The notes under the pieces: generated by a model
The model's database searches: none
Told to the model about the DNA's origin: nothing
The model's input: only the letters and a program-made list of their open reading frames with translations
Shown: positions 9,181 to 18,074 of the stretch, in pieces
Numbering within the stretch: the first letter of the stretch is position 1
How the letters are laid out: every line of letters begins with the position of its first letter
Assembly: GCF_000759675.1 (NCBI RefSeq)
Contig: NZ_BAWM01000020.1
Coordinates: 233,138-297,137, forward strand
Direction: 5' to 3'
Source: Neobacillus niacini
GTDB lineage: Bacteria > Bacillota > Bacilli > Bacillales > Cytobacillaceae
DNA: 64,000 nt
Position numbers and translations under genes: made by a program

Positions 9181-10266
9181 TTATAATTCCTGAATTACCT
9201 TTATTATTTTCTGACTCATTTTTTCCCACGTAAACAGTTTAGCCCTTTCTTTCCCTTTATCGACTAAACTTCTTCTTAGTTCAGGATCTTCTATTAGTTT
9301 TTGCATTTTTTCCGATATATCTCTTACATCATTCGGATTGCAAAGCAAACTACAACCACCAGCCACTTCTTCAGTTGCACCACCTTGTGAAGTTAAAACT
9401 GGGATTCCTGCAGAGTATCCTTCTATGATTGGTAGACCAAAGCCTTCATAAGTAGAGATAAATACTAATGCTAGAGCATTATGGTATAAAGCAGAGAGTT
9501 CTTCATCCGTTACATATCCTAAAAGAACTACAGAATCCTGCATATTTAAATCTTTAATTAAACTCTTTATCGTTGTTGTATCATCTAAATGTGGAAATGG
9601 CGCAGGTTGGCCCACAATAAAGAATTTAACATTGGGATTTTTTTTCTTAATTTCAGAAAATGCCTCGATTGATTTAGGTATATTCTTCCTCTTTTCTAAA
9701 ACGCCAACATATAGGAAAAATTCCTCATTTTCAAATTTTTCTACCTTACTTACCTTTAACCCAAAAGGCTTAACACCTAAATATGTAACCTCAATTTTAC
9801 CTTTTTCTATGTTTAATTTGTCTGAAATTTGTTCTTTTGCGTCCTCAGAAACAGTAAGAATTTTCGAAGCCCTTCTTGCGGAGGGCCAAGCTATTATTTT
9901 TAATGTCCATTTAAATAACGAACTGTAATCATCCTGCCTAGTAACAAAAACCGCATCATGTATTGTAAGTAAGTTTGGTACAGGACTGACATATGGCGTG
10001 AAATACTCAGGAGAAATAAGAAAATCTCCTTTTTTTCTTACATTAAAAAGTTTTAAAGGGATTATAAATTGTGTCCACAATATTCTGCCAATGTGGAGTA
10101 ATAACTTATATTTCAACTGATTTTTCACAAAGAAAGAATTCGGATTCCTTCTTAGCTCAATAACCTCATGTCCACCATTCTTCAAAGCACGTACTAACTC
10201 GATTACATATGTCCTTACACCGGTTTTCGCTGTGTACAAACAGTCTGTGTCAACAAATATTCTCAT
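9181..10266 (-). CDS. Glycosyltransferase family 4 (mannosyltransferase-like)
   Basis: A 361-residue GT4 enzyme. The N-terminus [20 protein letters not shown] is the pattern of WbaZ/MtfB-like mannosyltransferases (a G(I/V)xxY loop). Further motifs are [30 protein letters not shown] and the donor-binding [20 protein letters not shown]. It transfers a nucleotide-activated hexose to the lipid-linked oligosaccharide; the exact sugar is not determined. It lies 36 nt after the preceding GT2 gene. Confidence 0.9.
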   Translation of the reverse strand: MRIFVDTDCLYTAKTGVRTYVIELVRALKNGGHEVIELRRNPNSFFVKNQLKYKLLLHIGRILWTQFIIPLKLFNVRKKGDFLISPEYFTPYVSPVPNLLTIHDAVFVTRQDDYSSLFKWTLKIIAWPSARRASKILTVSEDAKEQISDKLNIEKGKIEVTYLGVKPFGLKVSKVEKFENEEFFLYVGVLEKRKNIPKSIEAFSEIKKKNPNVKFFIVGQPAPFPHLDDTTTIKSLIKDLNMQDSVVLLGYVTDEELSALYHNALALVFISTYEGFGLPIIEGYSAGIPVLTSQGGATEEVAGGCSLLCNPNDVRDISEKMQKLIEDPELRRSLVDKGKERAKLFTWEKMSQKIIKVIQEL

Positions 10267-10302
10267 TTTACAACCCCTAGAGACCTAAATTATATTTAGG
10301 GT

Positions 10303-11196
10303 TTAAATTATAAACTTTCCTGGTTTTTTCTTGAAACCATCTGAATATGCTTGAAGTAAATATTTTAACGAGTCCTTTCTTCCAAGCATAATATATCTTA
10401 CAGACCTTAATAGTGTTTCTATAGTTGTAAATAATAGGAAAACGATAAATTGAAAATTATTTAACCATCGATAAGAAAATAAAAAACGATTTCTCAAATT
10501 ATAATAAACGTAGTTTAAGGAAGGGCTTTTCTTTGAAGTACCTCCGAGCTCATGTTCGAGCAGAGACCCTGGAACTACAACACATTTATATCCTGCATCC
10601 TTAATCCTCTTACAATAATCTGCATCCTCGTAGTATAAAAAGTAATCTTCACTAATTAAACCGACTTTTTGCACAACATGTTTCGGTATAAGTAATGAGC
10701 ACCCAGTGACATATTCTGTTTCAACTATTTCAGTTAGTTGTTCTTCAAAGTGAATACCTTTTACCAAAGGTAATTGAATTTTCCCTCCAGAGAACTGTAT
10801 CTCTCCTGTAGGGTATTTAATTAAAGAACCTGCAGCACCGATAGTCTTATCTTTTTCACATGCTGTTACTAATGCTGATAAAGCTAATGGATTAAGAATT
10901 TTGGCATCATTATTTACCAGCCATATATATGAGCATTTATTCTCGAGTGCTTTTTTTATCCCAGCATTTACACCACCCGCATAACCTAGGTTAGAAGGGT
11001 TTAAAATCACTTCGCAATTCTTAAACTTTTCAGCTAACCTTTCATATGACCCATCTGTTGATGCATTGTCAACTAAATAAAATTCGTATGAAGGGTAATC
11101 AAGATTATATAAAGATTCCAGACATTCCACGGTCAATTCATAAGCATTCCAATTTAATACGACTATTCCCACCTTAGGATGGCTAGTATTCATCAC
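10303..11196 (-). CDS. Glycosyltransferase family 2 (rhamnosyltransferase-like)
   Basis: A 297-residue GT-A enzyme. It shows VLNWNAYELTVECLESLYNL, VDNASTDGS, NLGYAGGVNAGI, the metal-binding LVNND, and EDADYCKRIKDAGY, the order seen in WbbL/RfbF-like rhamnosyltransferases. One or two hydrophobic helices (QFIVFLLFTTIETLL) at the C-terminus suggest membrane association. Its start overlaps the end of the polymerase gene by 14 nt, so the two are probably translationally coupled. Confidence 0.9.
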   Translation of the reverse strand: MMNTSHPKVGIVVLNWNAYELTVECLESLYNLDYPSYEFYLVDNASTDGSYERLAEKFKNCEVILNPSNLGYAGGVNAGIKKALENKCSYIWLVNNDAKILNPLALSALVTACEKDKTIGAAGSLIKYPTGEIQFSGGKIQLPLVKGIHFEEQLTEIVETEYVTGCSLLIPKHVVQKVGLISEDYFLYYEDADYCKRIKDAGYKCVVVPGSLLEHELGGTSKKSPSLNYVYYNLRNRFLFSYRWLNNFQFIVFLLFTTIETLLRSVRYIMLGRKDSLKYLLQAYSDGFKKKPGKFII

Positions 11197-12610
11197 TTGT
11201 TCGCTCCCTTAGAATATATCCTATAGATAAGAAGGTAATACACGTTATGGTAATATTTAAAAAGGACTGCTGGGTTATTCCTGAAAGCATTAATAATAAA
11301 ATCGTTGATATCAACCAAATATTAACTATCTTATTTTCTTTATAATGCTTGACCAAATAAAAAAGAATGGAAATAAGCATACCAATAAAGATAACAATTC
11401 CTATCCATCCCATTTGGACACCAAGTATTAAATATTGGTTTTCTCCCCCGCCAAAAGTACCAAAACGTGCCCCAGCACTACCTGAAGTAGCTAACCCCAT
11501 GCCTAAAGAATGTTTATTAAGATTCTCTAGAGCAAGAAGCCAGTCATGTAAATGTCCTTGAGCAGATGGTTCTTTAAATGTAATCGTGTCTATTATATAG
11601 TTCCTCAAATTCTCCATAGTAGTGAATATAAGAATAAATAAAAAGAAGGCAACCCCAGTTCCCCAAATTAATACTTTTTTTATGTGTTTAATATTATAAA
11701 TAATAATAAAACCAAGAACTTGTAAAAAAAGAATTAATATTGGCATCCTGCTTAATGTGAATATTACTCCAAGACCCAATATTATTGAAGCCGCTATTCT
11801 TTTTTTATTACTCTTTATTATAAAAATGGTTGGGAGAGCAAATAAACTATAAGCAGCAAAATCAAGCGGATTTAATAAAAGTGATCCCACTCTTCTAATT
11901 CCTCCAGCTGCCCAATAGGTATATGGCATCCCCCCTTGAGTATATGGTAAACTGCCAGTCATATAAAGGGTATAGTCTGGCATTCCTAGCCAAATCAGTA
12001 AAGGTACTGGATTAATGAAACGTTCAAAAATACCAATTACAGAAAAAACAAGTCCAGTATATAGAATCACCTTTAGTATCTTATTGAAATCTAATTTTGG
12101 AATCAACATTCCAAGAAAGAAGAAGAAAAGGTAAAATGTGTCAGTCCTAAAAGAGTAAACTTTTTGAAGAAAATTAGCTGGTCCGATAGGTAGAAGAATA
12201 TATATTAATTCGAGTAATGCAAACATTGAAACAAAGAATAAAACCTTTTTATCTTTAATTTTAAACACTGAGGGGTTTTTAATTTGATAAATCCCCCAGT
12301 AAAGAAGTGCAATAAGTAATAGCATGTCTTTCCATGCTTTAAAAATATTTAAACTAACCCCGCGGATATCAAAAAAGTGAAATAAAACAATATTTAAAAA
12401 AGAATTAAGTGGTAGTAGGATAATTAAAAAAATTGTTAAAGAATTAGGAACTTTAGAAATTTTAATTAATAAGTAAATTCCAACAAAAAGAAGGTTCACT
12501 AAAATGAGATTTCTAATATTAAAAATCTCATTTTCAGGAACCACGATTAATATAAAAAGCAATATTAAATTTATAATTATTCCCATAAACCATTTATTCT
12601 TGAGATGCAT
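11183..12610 (-). CDS. O-antigen ligase/Wzy-like polysaccharide polymerase
   Basis: A 475-residue polytopic protein with about 11-12 predicted membrane segments and a large extracytoplasmic loop at about 330-385 (HDWLLALENLNKHSLGMGLA and a following SGSAGARFGTFGGGENQYL stretch). The loop fits the Wzy_C domain, whose conserved H and G-G-x-N region are visible. Such proteins polymerise repeat units on the outer face of the membrane. It lies directly after the priming transferase. No Wzx flippase is seen in the operon. Confidence 0.85.
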   Translation of the reverse strand: MHLKNKWFMGIIINLILLFILIVVPENEIFNIRNLILVNLLFVGIYLLIKISKVPNSLTIFLIILLPLNSFLNIVLFHFFDIRGVSLNIFKAWKDMLLLIALLYWGIYQIKNPSVFKIKDKKVLFFVSMFALLELIYILLPIGPANFLQKVYSFRTDTFYLFFFFLGMLIPKLDFNKILKVILYTGLVFSVIGIFERFINPVPLLIWLGMPDYTLYMTGSLPYTQGGMPYTYWAAGGIRRVGSLLLNPLDFAAYSLFALPTIFIIKSNKKRIAASIILGLGVIFTLSRMPILILFLQVLGFIIIYNIKHIKKVLIWGTGVAFFLFILIFTTMENLRNYIIDTITFKEPSAQGHLHDWLLALENLNKHSLGMGLATSGSAGARFGTFGGGENQYLILGVQMGWIGIVIFIGMLISILFYLVKHYKENKIVNIWLISTILLLMLSGITQQSFLNITITCITFLSIGYILRERTSDEY

Positions 12611-12636
12611 CTAAAAAACCCCTTGCTGTAATAAGC

Positions 12637-13314
12637 TTAATAAGCTCCTTTATCCCAAAAGAGCACTTTAACTGTTCTAAATAAAACAAATAAATCAAAT
12701 AGGAAAGATCGTTTGTTGATATAAATTAAGTCTAATTCAACCATTTCTTCAAATCCTAAATTACTTCTACCACTTACTTGCCATAGTCCCGTACAGCCTG
12801 GCACTACAAGAAGGCGTTGATACTCGTAAGCGCTATATTCCTTAACTTCTCTTGGTAGAGGCGGACGAGGACCAACCAAGCTCATATCTCCTTTTAATAC
12901 ATTCCAAAGCTGCGGTAATTCATCAATGCTAGTTTTTCTAATAAATTTCCCTAACTTTGTAATACGTGGGTCATTTTTCATTTTAAACATAGCACCGGTT
13001 GTCTCATTTAATTTAATAAGTGAATCAAGCAACTCTTCAGCATTAGATACCATAGATCTAAATTTATACATATAAAATTGCTTTCCGTCTTTCCCGACTC
13101 TAATTTGTTTAAAAAATACGCTCCCTTGTTTATCTTCTAATTTAATTAAAACTGCAATTAATAAAAATAATGGTGATAAAAGTATTAGGCCACAGCTTGC
13201 ACCAATAATATCAAATAATCTTTTGCAGACTAAGTATCCCCTTGCTTCTCGAACATATGCAGTTTTTACATCATTTCTTATTTGTTGTTGTTCCATTACA
13301 ATGGTAGATTTCAA
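12637..13314 (-). CDS. Undecaprenyl-phosphate sugar phosphotransferase (priming enzyme)
   Basis: A 225-residue bacterial sugar transferase (PF02397 type). After one membrane helix (LFDIIGASCGLILLSPLFLL) come the catalytic motifs FFKQIRVGKDG, MYKFRSM, DELPQLWNVLKGDMSLVGPR and PGCTGLWQVSGR. It links the first sugar-1-phosphate to undecaprenyl phosphate and starts repeat-unit synthesis. Only the short C-terminal half of the WbaP/WcaJ fold is present, as in PglC/CapM-type enzymes. The TTG start with AAGGGTG at 7-nt spacing is preferred; an internal ATG six codons later has no good ribosome site. It is the first gene of the operon. Confidence 0.92.
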   Translation of the reverse strand: MKSTIVMEQQQIRNDVKTAYVREARGYLVCKRLFDIIGASCGLILLSPLFLLIAVLIKLEDKQGSVFFKQIRVGKDGKQFYMYKFRSMVSNAEELLDSLIKLNETTGAMFKMKNDPRITKLGKFIRKTSIDELPQLWNVLKGDMSLVGPRPPLPREVKEYSAYEYQRLLVVPGCTGLWQVSGRSNLGFEEMVELDLIYINKRSFLFDLFVLFRTVKVLFWDKGAY

Positions 13315-13779
13315 AGATCCTGCACCCTTCTTTACAATAAATTTTGTTTTTTCTATTTATATTTTTTACTAGTACATTTAGTTTCACATTATCTATTAAA
13401 TATTAAATTTATTACACTATCAAAATGGTTTTCTATTGATAGTCGCTTTTCAAGTTACTATTATAATATTTTAAATTCAAAACGCAATAGCAACAAGACC
13501 AATAGTGAGTGGTAGGATTATCAATTATCGGCAACACTTCTTAGGGCAATATTTCATTGCCTAAAACTCACATTCTGTCGATATATATCGAATTTTAGTA
13601 GTTTTTAACAGTAAATATTACAAACCCATCTGTTATTGTAACATACTTTGCAATAAATTTAACAAATATATTTGTAAAATATCTGTCAGAACTGGAATAA
13701 TTATATATCGTCATAAAAATCCTTTTCTAAAGATGATTGAACAATTAATTATACAATATAATAATACTTTATTCCTAAA
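13315..13779. promoter_or_regulatory. Upstream region of the polysaccharide operon with two perfect palindromes
   Basis: A non-coding, very AT-rich stretch upstream of the priming transferase. It holds two perfect 14-bp palindromes: TCGATATATATCGA at 13578-13591 (with outer CTAAAA/TTTTAG arms) and ACAAATATATTTGT at 13662-13675. They are candidate regulator sites. I cannot assign promoter boxes confidently. Confidence 0.45.
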
Positions 13780-13780
13780 A

Positions 13781-13811
13781 AGAAAGCCTTCCTAAATCAG
13801 GAAGGCTTTCT
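13781..13811 (-). terminator. Terminator downstream of galU
   Basis: A 13-bp perfect stem agaaagccttcct / aggaaggctttct with loop aaatc. Read on the minus strand it runs into tttttagg. It lies about 90 nt after the galU stop codon and separates galU from the polysaccharide operon. Confidence 0.85.
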
Positions 13812-13899
13812 AGAAATATTTAATTAAATTTCCATATCCATTCGGCAAATAATCTTCTGTCTACTATTCAAAATGATAATTCCTTATGTTTTAAAATAA

Positions 13900-14775
13900 T
13901 TAATTTTCTAGCTTCTGTGCCATAAATTTTAGTAAATCATCCCGTAACTCTTCCTTTTGAAGAGCAAATTCAATGGTTGTTTCAATAAATCCTAGCTTTT
14001 CCCCTACGTCGTATCTCTTCCCTTCAAATTCATAGGCAAAGACGCGCTGGATTTCGTTTAATTTTTGAATGGAGTCTGTTAGCTGAACCTCGCCACCAGC
14101 CCCAATTTCTTGTTTATCTAGAAACAAGAAAATTTCTGGTGTGAAAATATACCTTCCAATAATCGCAAGTTCAGATGGTGCTGTGCCTTTTTCCGGTTTC
14201 TCAATAAAATTCCGCACTTGAAATGAGCGACCAAACTGCTCATAAGGTTCTATAATTCCATACCTATGTGTTTCATCTTCAGGAACCCGTTTTACCCCAA
14301 TTACCGAAGAATGGGTTCTGTCAAACTCATTTATTAGTTGTTTCAAACAAGGGGTTTCTGCTTGTACGATATCGTCACCTAATAAAACCGCAAACGGTTC
14401 ATTTCCGATAAAATTACGTGCACACCAGACAGCATGTCCAAGTCCTTTTGGTTCTTTTTGTCTAATATAGTGTATATCAACCATCTTTGATGCTTCTTGA
14501 ACCTTTTCTAATAACTCAAATTTTTCTTTGTTCAATAACGTTTGTTCAAGTTCATATGCATTATCAAAATGATCCTCAATCGCCCGTTTACCTTTTCCTG
14601 TAACAATAATAATGTCTTCAATTCCTGATTCAATTGCCTCTTCAACAATATATTGAATGGTTGGTTTATCAACTATGGGTAACATTTCTTTCGGCATTGC
14701 TTTTGTAGCTGGTAGGAACCTTGTTCCAAGTCCTGCTGCTGGTATAATGGCCTTTTTTACATTCTTCAATTTCAT
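13900..14775 (-). CDS. galU: UTP--glucose-1-phosphate uridylyltransferase
   Basis: A 291-residue enzyme (GtaB/GalU, usually about 292 residues) making UDP-glucose from UTP and glucose-1-phosphate for polysaccharide, teichoic acid and glycolipid synthesis. Motifs: [20 protein letters not shown] (nucleotide binding), [35 protein letters not shown] and GEVQLTDSI. The ATG at 14775 is chosen because AAGGAGG lies just upstream; the longer in-frame TTG at 14802 precedes that ribosome site. Confidence 0.96.
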   Translation of the reverse strand: MKLKNVKKAIIPAAGLGTRFLPATKAMPKEMLPIVDKPTIQYIVEEAIESGIEDIIIVTGKGKRAIEDHFDNAYELEQTLLNKEKFELLEKVQEASKMVDIHYIRQKEPKGLGHAVWCARNFIGNEPFAVLLGDDIVQAETPCLKQLINEFDRTHSSVIGVKRVPEDETHRYGIIEPYEQFGRSFQVRNFIEKPEKGTAPSELAIIGRYIFTPEIFLFLDKQEIGAGGEVQLTDSIQKLNEIQRVFAYEFEGKRYDVGEKLGFIETTIEFALQKEELRDDLLKFMAQKLEN

Positions 14776-15318
14776 TTCAAACCTTTCCTCCTTTTGAAAC
14801 AATACAAAAGGTTGTTAATTAATTATTTTTTAAGGATATCTTTAAATTAACATACCAATAATAAAGCTCATAATAATTAATCTAAGAAAAATAATAAGAA
14901 AGCTAGGGTTTGATAACCACAAAAAGCTTCTTTTTACATATGGTATATTATTTATTGTTTCCATAGAAGGGTATTATAAGTATATAATTTCTTTACTGAT
15001 ATATAAATTATGTAATCGGTCTTTTTGACGTTTTAAACTCAACAATTTAATACCAAGTCATTCATAATCGCCAAGAAGATTACCATAAATAAAGAAAATA
15101 GACACAAAAAATAGACGTATTCCATTAGATGCGCCTATTAACGGTATTACCGATAATAATTGGATTTCTGCTTTTTTAACCCAGGGAAGTACCGCATAAG
15201 TTATTGATATGATCTGTTTCCTCGTCATAATATTAGTGAAAATAGAAGTTGCAATTATTCTGCAAGAAAGATCAAATTAAAAGGGTGATAAGATTTTTGA
15301 CTTCTAAGCAGATTACCT
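14776..15318. other. Non-coding gap upstream of galU
   Basis: About 540 nt, AT-rich. It must contain the galU promoter, but I see no convincing boxes. A 56-codon minus-strand ORF (15058-15228) encodes a hydrophobic peptide but has no ribosome site, so I do not call it a gene. No terminator is obvious for the membrane-protein gene that ends at 15319. Confidence 0.4.
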
Positions 15319-15747
15319 TTATTTAGAACGAGTATTCCTACTCCTGTTGTTATCTTTTCGTTTATTAATTTTTTCACTAATAAAATTAATGAATAACTTT
15401 AATACTAAAAATGCAAGAAAAAAGATAATAAATCCATATAATCCAACTATGGCATCTGCAAACTCCATATTACCTCTTCCAGTTATCTTTTGCTGAATTT
15501 CAATCGCAAAAACAAAGACAATTAGAACTGTGAAGGTGTATAGAAAAGAAATAGCTGTTAGACTCCATTTTGAAATTGCTTTAAATATTATATGAGTTAT
15601 CCCAAATGTAAAGATTCCAATTATACCTATTACCCAAAAATGTAAATCTTTATCTGACATTTCTAGACCAAATGCTTCGGTCAGTTCCATAATAATATCA
15701 TGAAAAATATTAACTATTTCAGTGATTAATTCTATTGCATCCTTCAT
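15319..15747 (-). CDS. Small membrane protein of unknown function
   Basis: A 142-residue protein with three likely membrane segments (about 35-55, 63-82 and 95-122) and a basic C-terminal tail (NKRKDNNRSRNTRSK). The N-terminal 30 residues form an amphipathic helix rich in acidic residues. An excellent AGAAGGAG ribosome site supports it as a real gene. I do not recognise the family. It lies between galU and mnaA in the same direction but with its own spacing. Confidence 0.75.
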   Translation of the reverse strand: MKDAIELITEIVNIFHDIIMELTEAFGLEMSDKDLHFWVIGIIGIFTFGITHIIFKAISKWSLTAISFLYTFTVLIVFVFAIEIQQKITGRGNMEFADAIVGLYGFIIFFLAFLVLKLFINFISEKINKRKDNNRSRNTRSK

Positions 15748-15892
15748 TATAAAACTCCTTCTAAAATTATTAATAATTCTAGTCTCTAAACAAGTTTTTA
15801 TTATACCAACTTCTGTCCGATTTGACTATTTATTTCCAAATAGAGTTCAATTATTGAATAGATAATGAAATAGAAATTACGTATGTACAATA

Positions 15893-15920
15893 AAAGCTGA
15901 CTGCTTTCCTAGTCAGCCTT
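15893..15920 (-). terminator. Terminator downstream of mnaA
   Basis: On the minus strand aaggctgact and agtcagctttt form a stem with an 8-nt loop, followed by tttattg. It begins 17 nt past the mnaA stop codon. Confidence 0.75.
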
Positions 15921-15936
15921 CTCCATAAAAAGACAT

Positions 15937-17085
15937 TTAAGAGTCTCCAAAGTCAATTGGTTTTTCATTTGTTAAGTTAAAGTGATAAAGTATCGCTTTC
16001 ACAATTCTTTCAGAAGACAGTCCATCACCATAAGGGTTCGAAGCTGTCGCCATCAGATTATGTGCCTTTACATTCGACAGCAGTTCATTTGCAAGCTGGT
16101 AGATTGTTTCTTCATCTGTTCCAGCAAGCTTTAATGTACCAGTCTTAACACCTTCAGGACGCTCGGTCGTATCCCTTAAAACGAGTACCGGTACTCCTAA
16201 TGACGGTGCTTCCTCTTGAACACCACCAGAATCAGTTAGAATCAAATACGCCCTTGAGGCAAAATTATGAAAATCGATGACATCTAAAGGTTCAATCAAA
16301 TGAATACGATTATTTTCTCCTAGTACTCTATTCGCAATTTCTCGAACAACAGGATTCATATGTACTGGATAAACGACCTGTATGTCTTCGTGCTTTTCTA
16401 CTAATCTTCTAATTGCATTAAACATATTTTCCATTGGCTTTCCGGTATTTTCCCTGCGGTGTGCAGTCATTAAAACTAGTCGGTCATCACCAAGTTTATC
16501 CAATATAGGATGGGAATAATGCGTTTTTACGGTTGTTTTTAAGGCATCAATGGCAGTGTTTCCAGTAACAAAAATGGAATCTGCCTGTTTATTTTCAACT
16601 AATAGATTTTCTTTCGATTGGGTTGTTGGAGAAAAATGCAAATCTGCTAATACTCCTGTAAGCTGCCTGTTCATCTCCTCAGGATAAGGAGAATATTTAT
16701 TCCTAGTCCTGAGTCCCGCCTCGACATGCCCAATTGGAATCGAGTTATAAAATGCAGCCAAACTTGCTACGAATGTAGTAGTGGTATCACCATGAACTAA
16801 AACAATATCTGGCTTTACCTCCTGAAATACTTTATTTAATCCTTCTAAGCTTCGTGTAGTTACATCAATTAATGATTGACGATCTTTCATGATATTTAAG
16901 TCGTAATCAGGTTGGATTTCAAATATTTTCAACACCTGATCAAGCATTTCTCTATGTTGTGCTGTAACGGTCACAATGGATTCAATTTTATCATTATGTT
17001 TCGCTAATTCTTTTACAAGAGGAGCCATTTTGATCGCTTCAGGTCTAGTCCCAAATACAGTCATTACTTTTAACTGGTTCTCCAT
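15937..17085 (-). CDS. mnaA: UDP-N-acetylglucosamine 2-epimerase (non-hydrolysing)
   Basis: A 382-residue enzyme converting UDP-GlcNAc to UDP-ManNAc, the donor for the linkage unit of wall teichoic acids and for ManNAc-containing polymers. Motifs: VMTVFGTRPEAIKMAPLVKE, HGDTTTTFVASLAAF, HVEAGLRTRNKYSPYPEEMN, TAHRRENTG, TDSGGVQEEAPSLGVPVLVL and RDTTERPEG, all characteristic. The ATG at 17085 follows GGAGG with short spacing and gives the usual family length; the longer frame to 17169 adds a hydrophobic extension that is probably not translated. Confidence 0.95.
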   Translation of the reverse strand: MENQLKVMTVFGTRPEAIKMAPLVKELAKHNDKIESIVTVTAQHREMLDQVLKIFEIQPDYDLNIMKDRQSLIDVTTRSLEGLNKVFQEVKPDIVLVHGDTTTTFVASLAAFYNSIPIGHVEAGLRTRNKYSPYPEEMNRQLTGVLADLHFSPTTQSKENLLVENKQADSIFVTGNTAIDALKTTVKTHYSHPILDKLGDDRLVLMTAHRRENTGKPMENMFNAIRRLVEKHEDIQVVYPVHMNPVVREIANRVLGENNRIHLIEPLDVIDFHNFASRAYLILTDSGGVQEEAPSLGVPVLVLRDTTERPEGVKTGTLKLAGTDEETIYQLANELLSNVKAHNLMATASNPYGDGLSSERIVKAILYHFNLTNEKPIDFGDS

Positions 17086-17232
17086 AAAAACCTCCAAATC
17101 ATTGCCTTGGGTAAAACTACGATATGTTACAGTTATCAAAATAATAACAAAATATAGGACTAAAAGCACTGATAGTATATTTTTTCCATAATAAAGATTA
17201 CCAAAATTATGTTCATATATATATTAATAAAA

Positions 17233-17260
17233 CAACCTTACCCCATATGGAGTAAGGTTG
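17233..17260 (-). terminator. Hairpin with T-tract in the mnaA leader (possible attenuator)
   Basis: CAACCTTA and TAAGGTTG pair around an inner CCATATGG palindrome. On the minus strand the hairpin is followed by ttttattaat, like an intrinsic terminator. No minus-strand gene ends just upstream of it, and mnaA begins 148 nt downstream, so it may be an attenuator in the mnaA leader or the leftover of a lost gene. Confidence 0.5.
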
Positions 17261-17426
17261 CATATAAATTAATTCTGTACATTTCTTCTTCTAATGAATA
17301 GTGTTATTCGAAGTCCAACAAAAGTATACCAAATAATAAATAGGTTGGATAATAAATGGTTTTTTTACAGTTATTTATAGTACTATTGTAATAGCTTCTC
17401 ATTTTACTATCATTGGAGGTCTGTTA

Positions 17427-18042
17427 ATGCTCACTCCTGCCCAGAAAAAAATTCGTCAAAATTTAGAAGAGCTGCGGGTGAACGGATTACTCCTTCATGA
17501 TAAAAAAAAGGCTGAGCTCCCTATAAAAAACAATAAGCGGAATTATCCTTTGTTCAGCATTTTTCTCCTTGTGACCATTTGTTCATTATTGGCAATCGCA
17601 GTATATTGCAAGCAATTTGACCAAAGCCAGGAAAGTATAATAAATTATTTAACCCATACACAGGCATTAAGTACCGAGAGTGAAAAACTACTTAATGATT
17701 GTCTTGAACAACAAGCTCGGCTAAAGATAACAGAGATTGAGGAATTGAGCTTGAAACAGGAAGAATTGATGAGGAAGGCACTAGACTATGCTGTTCCAGC
17801 AGGTTTTAGTGAACACAATCATGATTTCATTAACCTAATGGAACAACGGTCGAGTATGATCAACACTTTCACGGCAGAACTAAAACCATTCAATTAAACG
17901 AAGCTATGATTGAACTGAAAGTGAAACAGGCATTGCAGCGCGATAGTTTAATAAGGGGTTAGAACGCGCAAAAATTGAATTTGTACAAACCGAGGATGGA
18001 ACAGTGGAATATTGGTTTAAGGACAAGACGTATCTACATTAA
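17427..18042 (+). pseudogene. Membrane protein gene with two frameshifts
   Basis: The uninterrupted frame gives 156 residues: a basic N-terminus, one membrane segment (about 41-62) and a helical, Gln/Glu-rich extracellular part. It ends abnormally at 17897, but the next frame continues in register (TKTIQLNEAMIELKVKQALQ) to 17962. The third frame then continues (GLERAKIEFVQTEDGTVEYW) to a stop at 18042, just before a terminator. Each step is explained by one missing base, at CTAAAACC (about 17885) and AAGGGG (about 17955). The intact protein would be about 205 residues. Either the gene is dead or the assembly has two indel errors. I do not recognise the family. GGAGG precedes the ATG. Confidence 0.72.
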
Positions 18043-18044
18043 AA

Positions 18045-18068
18045 GAGGTTACCACATTAGGTAACCTC
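18045..18068. terminator. Shared terminator between convergent genes
   Basis: GAGGTTACC-acatta-GGTAACCTC is a 9-bp perfect stem placed between the stop codons of convergent genes. The minus-strand side runs into TTTTAATG, so it mainly serves the CPBP protease gene. Confidence 0.8.
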
Positions 18069-18074
18069 CTCAAT

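Noticed and set aside
15058-15228. 56-codon hydrophobic ORF on the minus strand upstream of galU
   Set aside because: No ribosome site, no recognisable family, and AT-rich sequence easily gives hydrophobic translations. Possibly a relic, but not supportable.
17264-17345. Short open stretch (IIWYTFVGLRITLFIRRR) before the mnaA-leader hairpin
   Set aside because: Resembles the end of a membrane protein gene but has no start codon and an in-frame stop upstream; too short to call.
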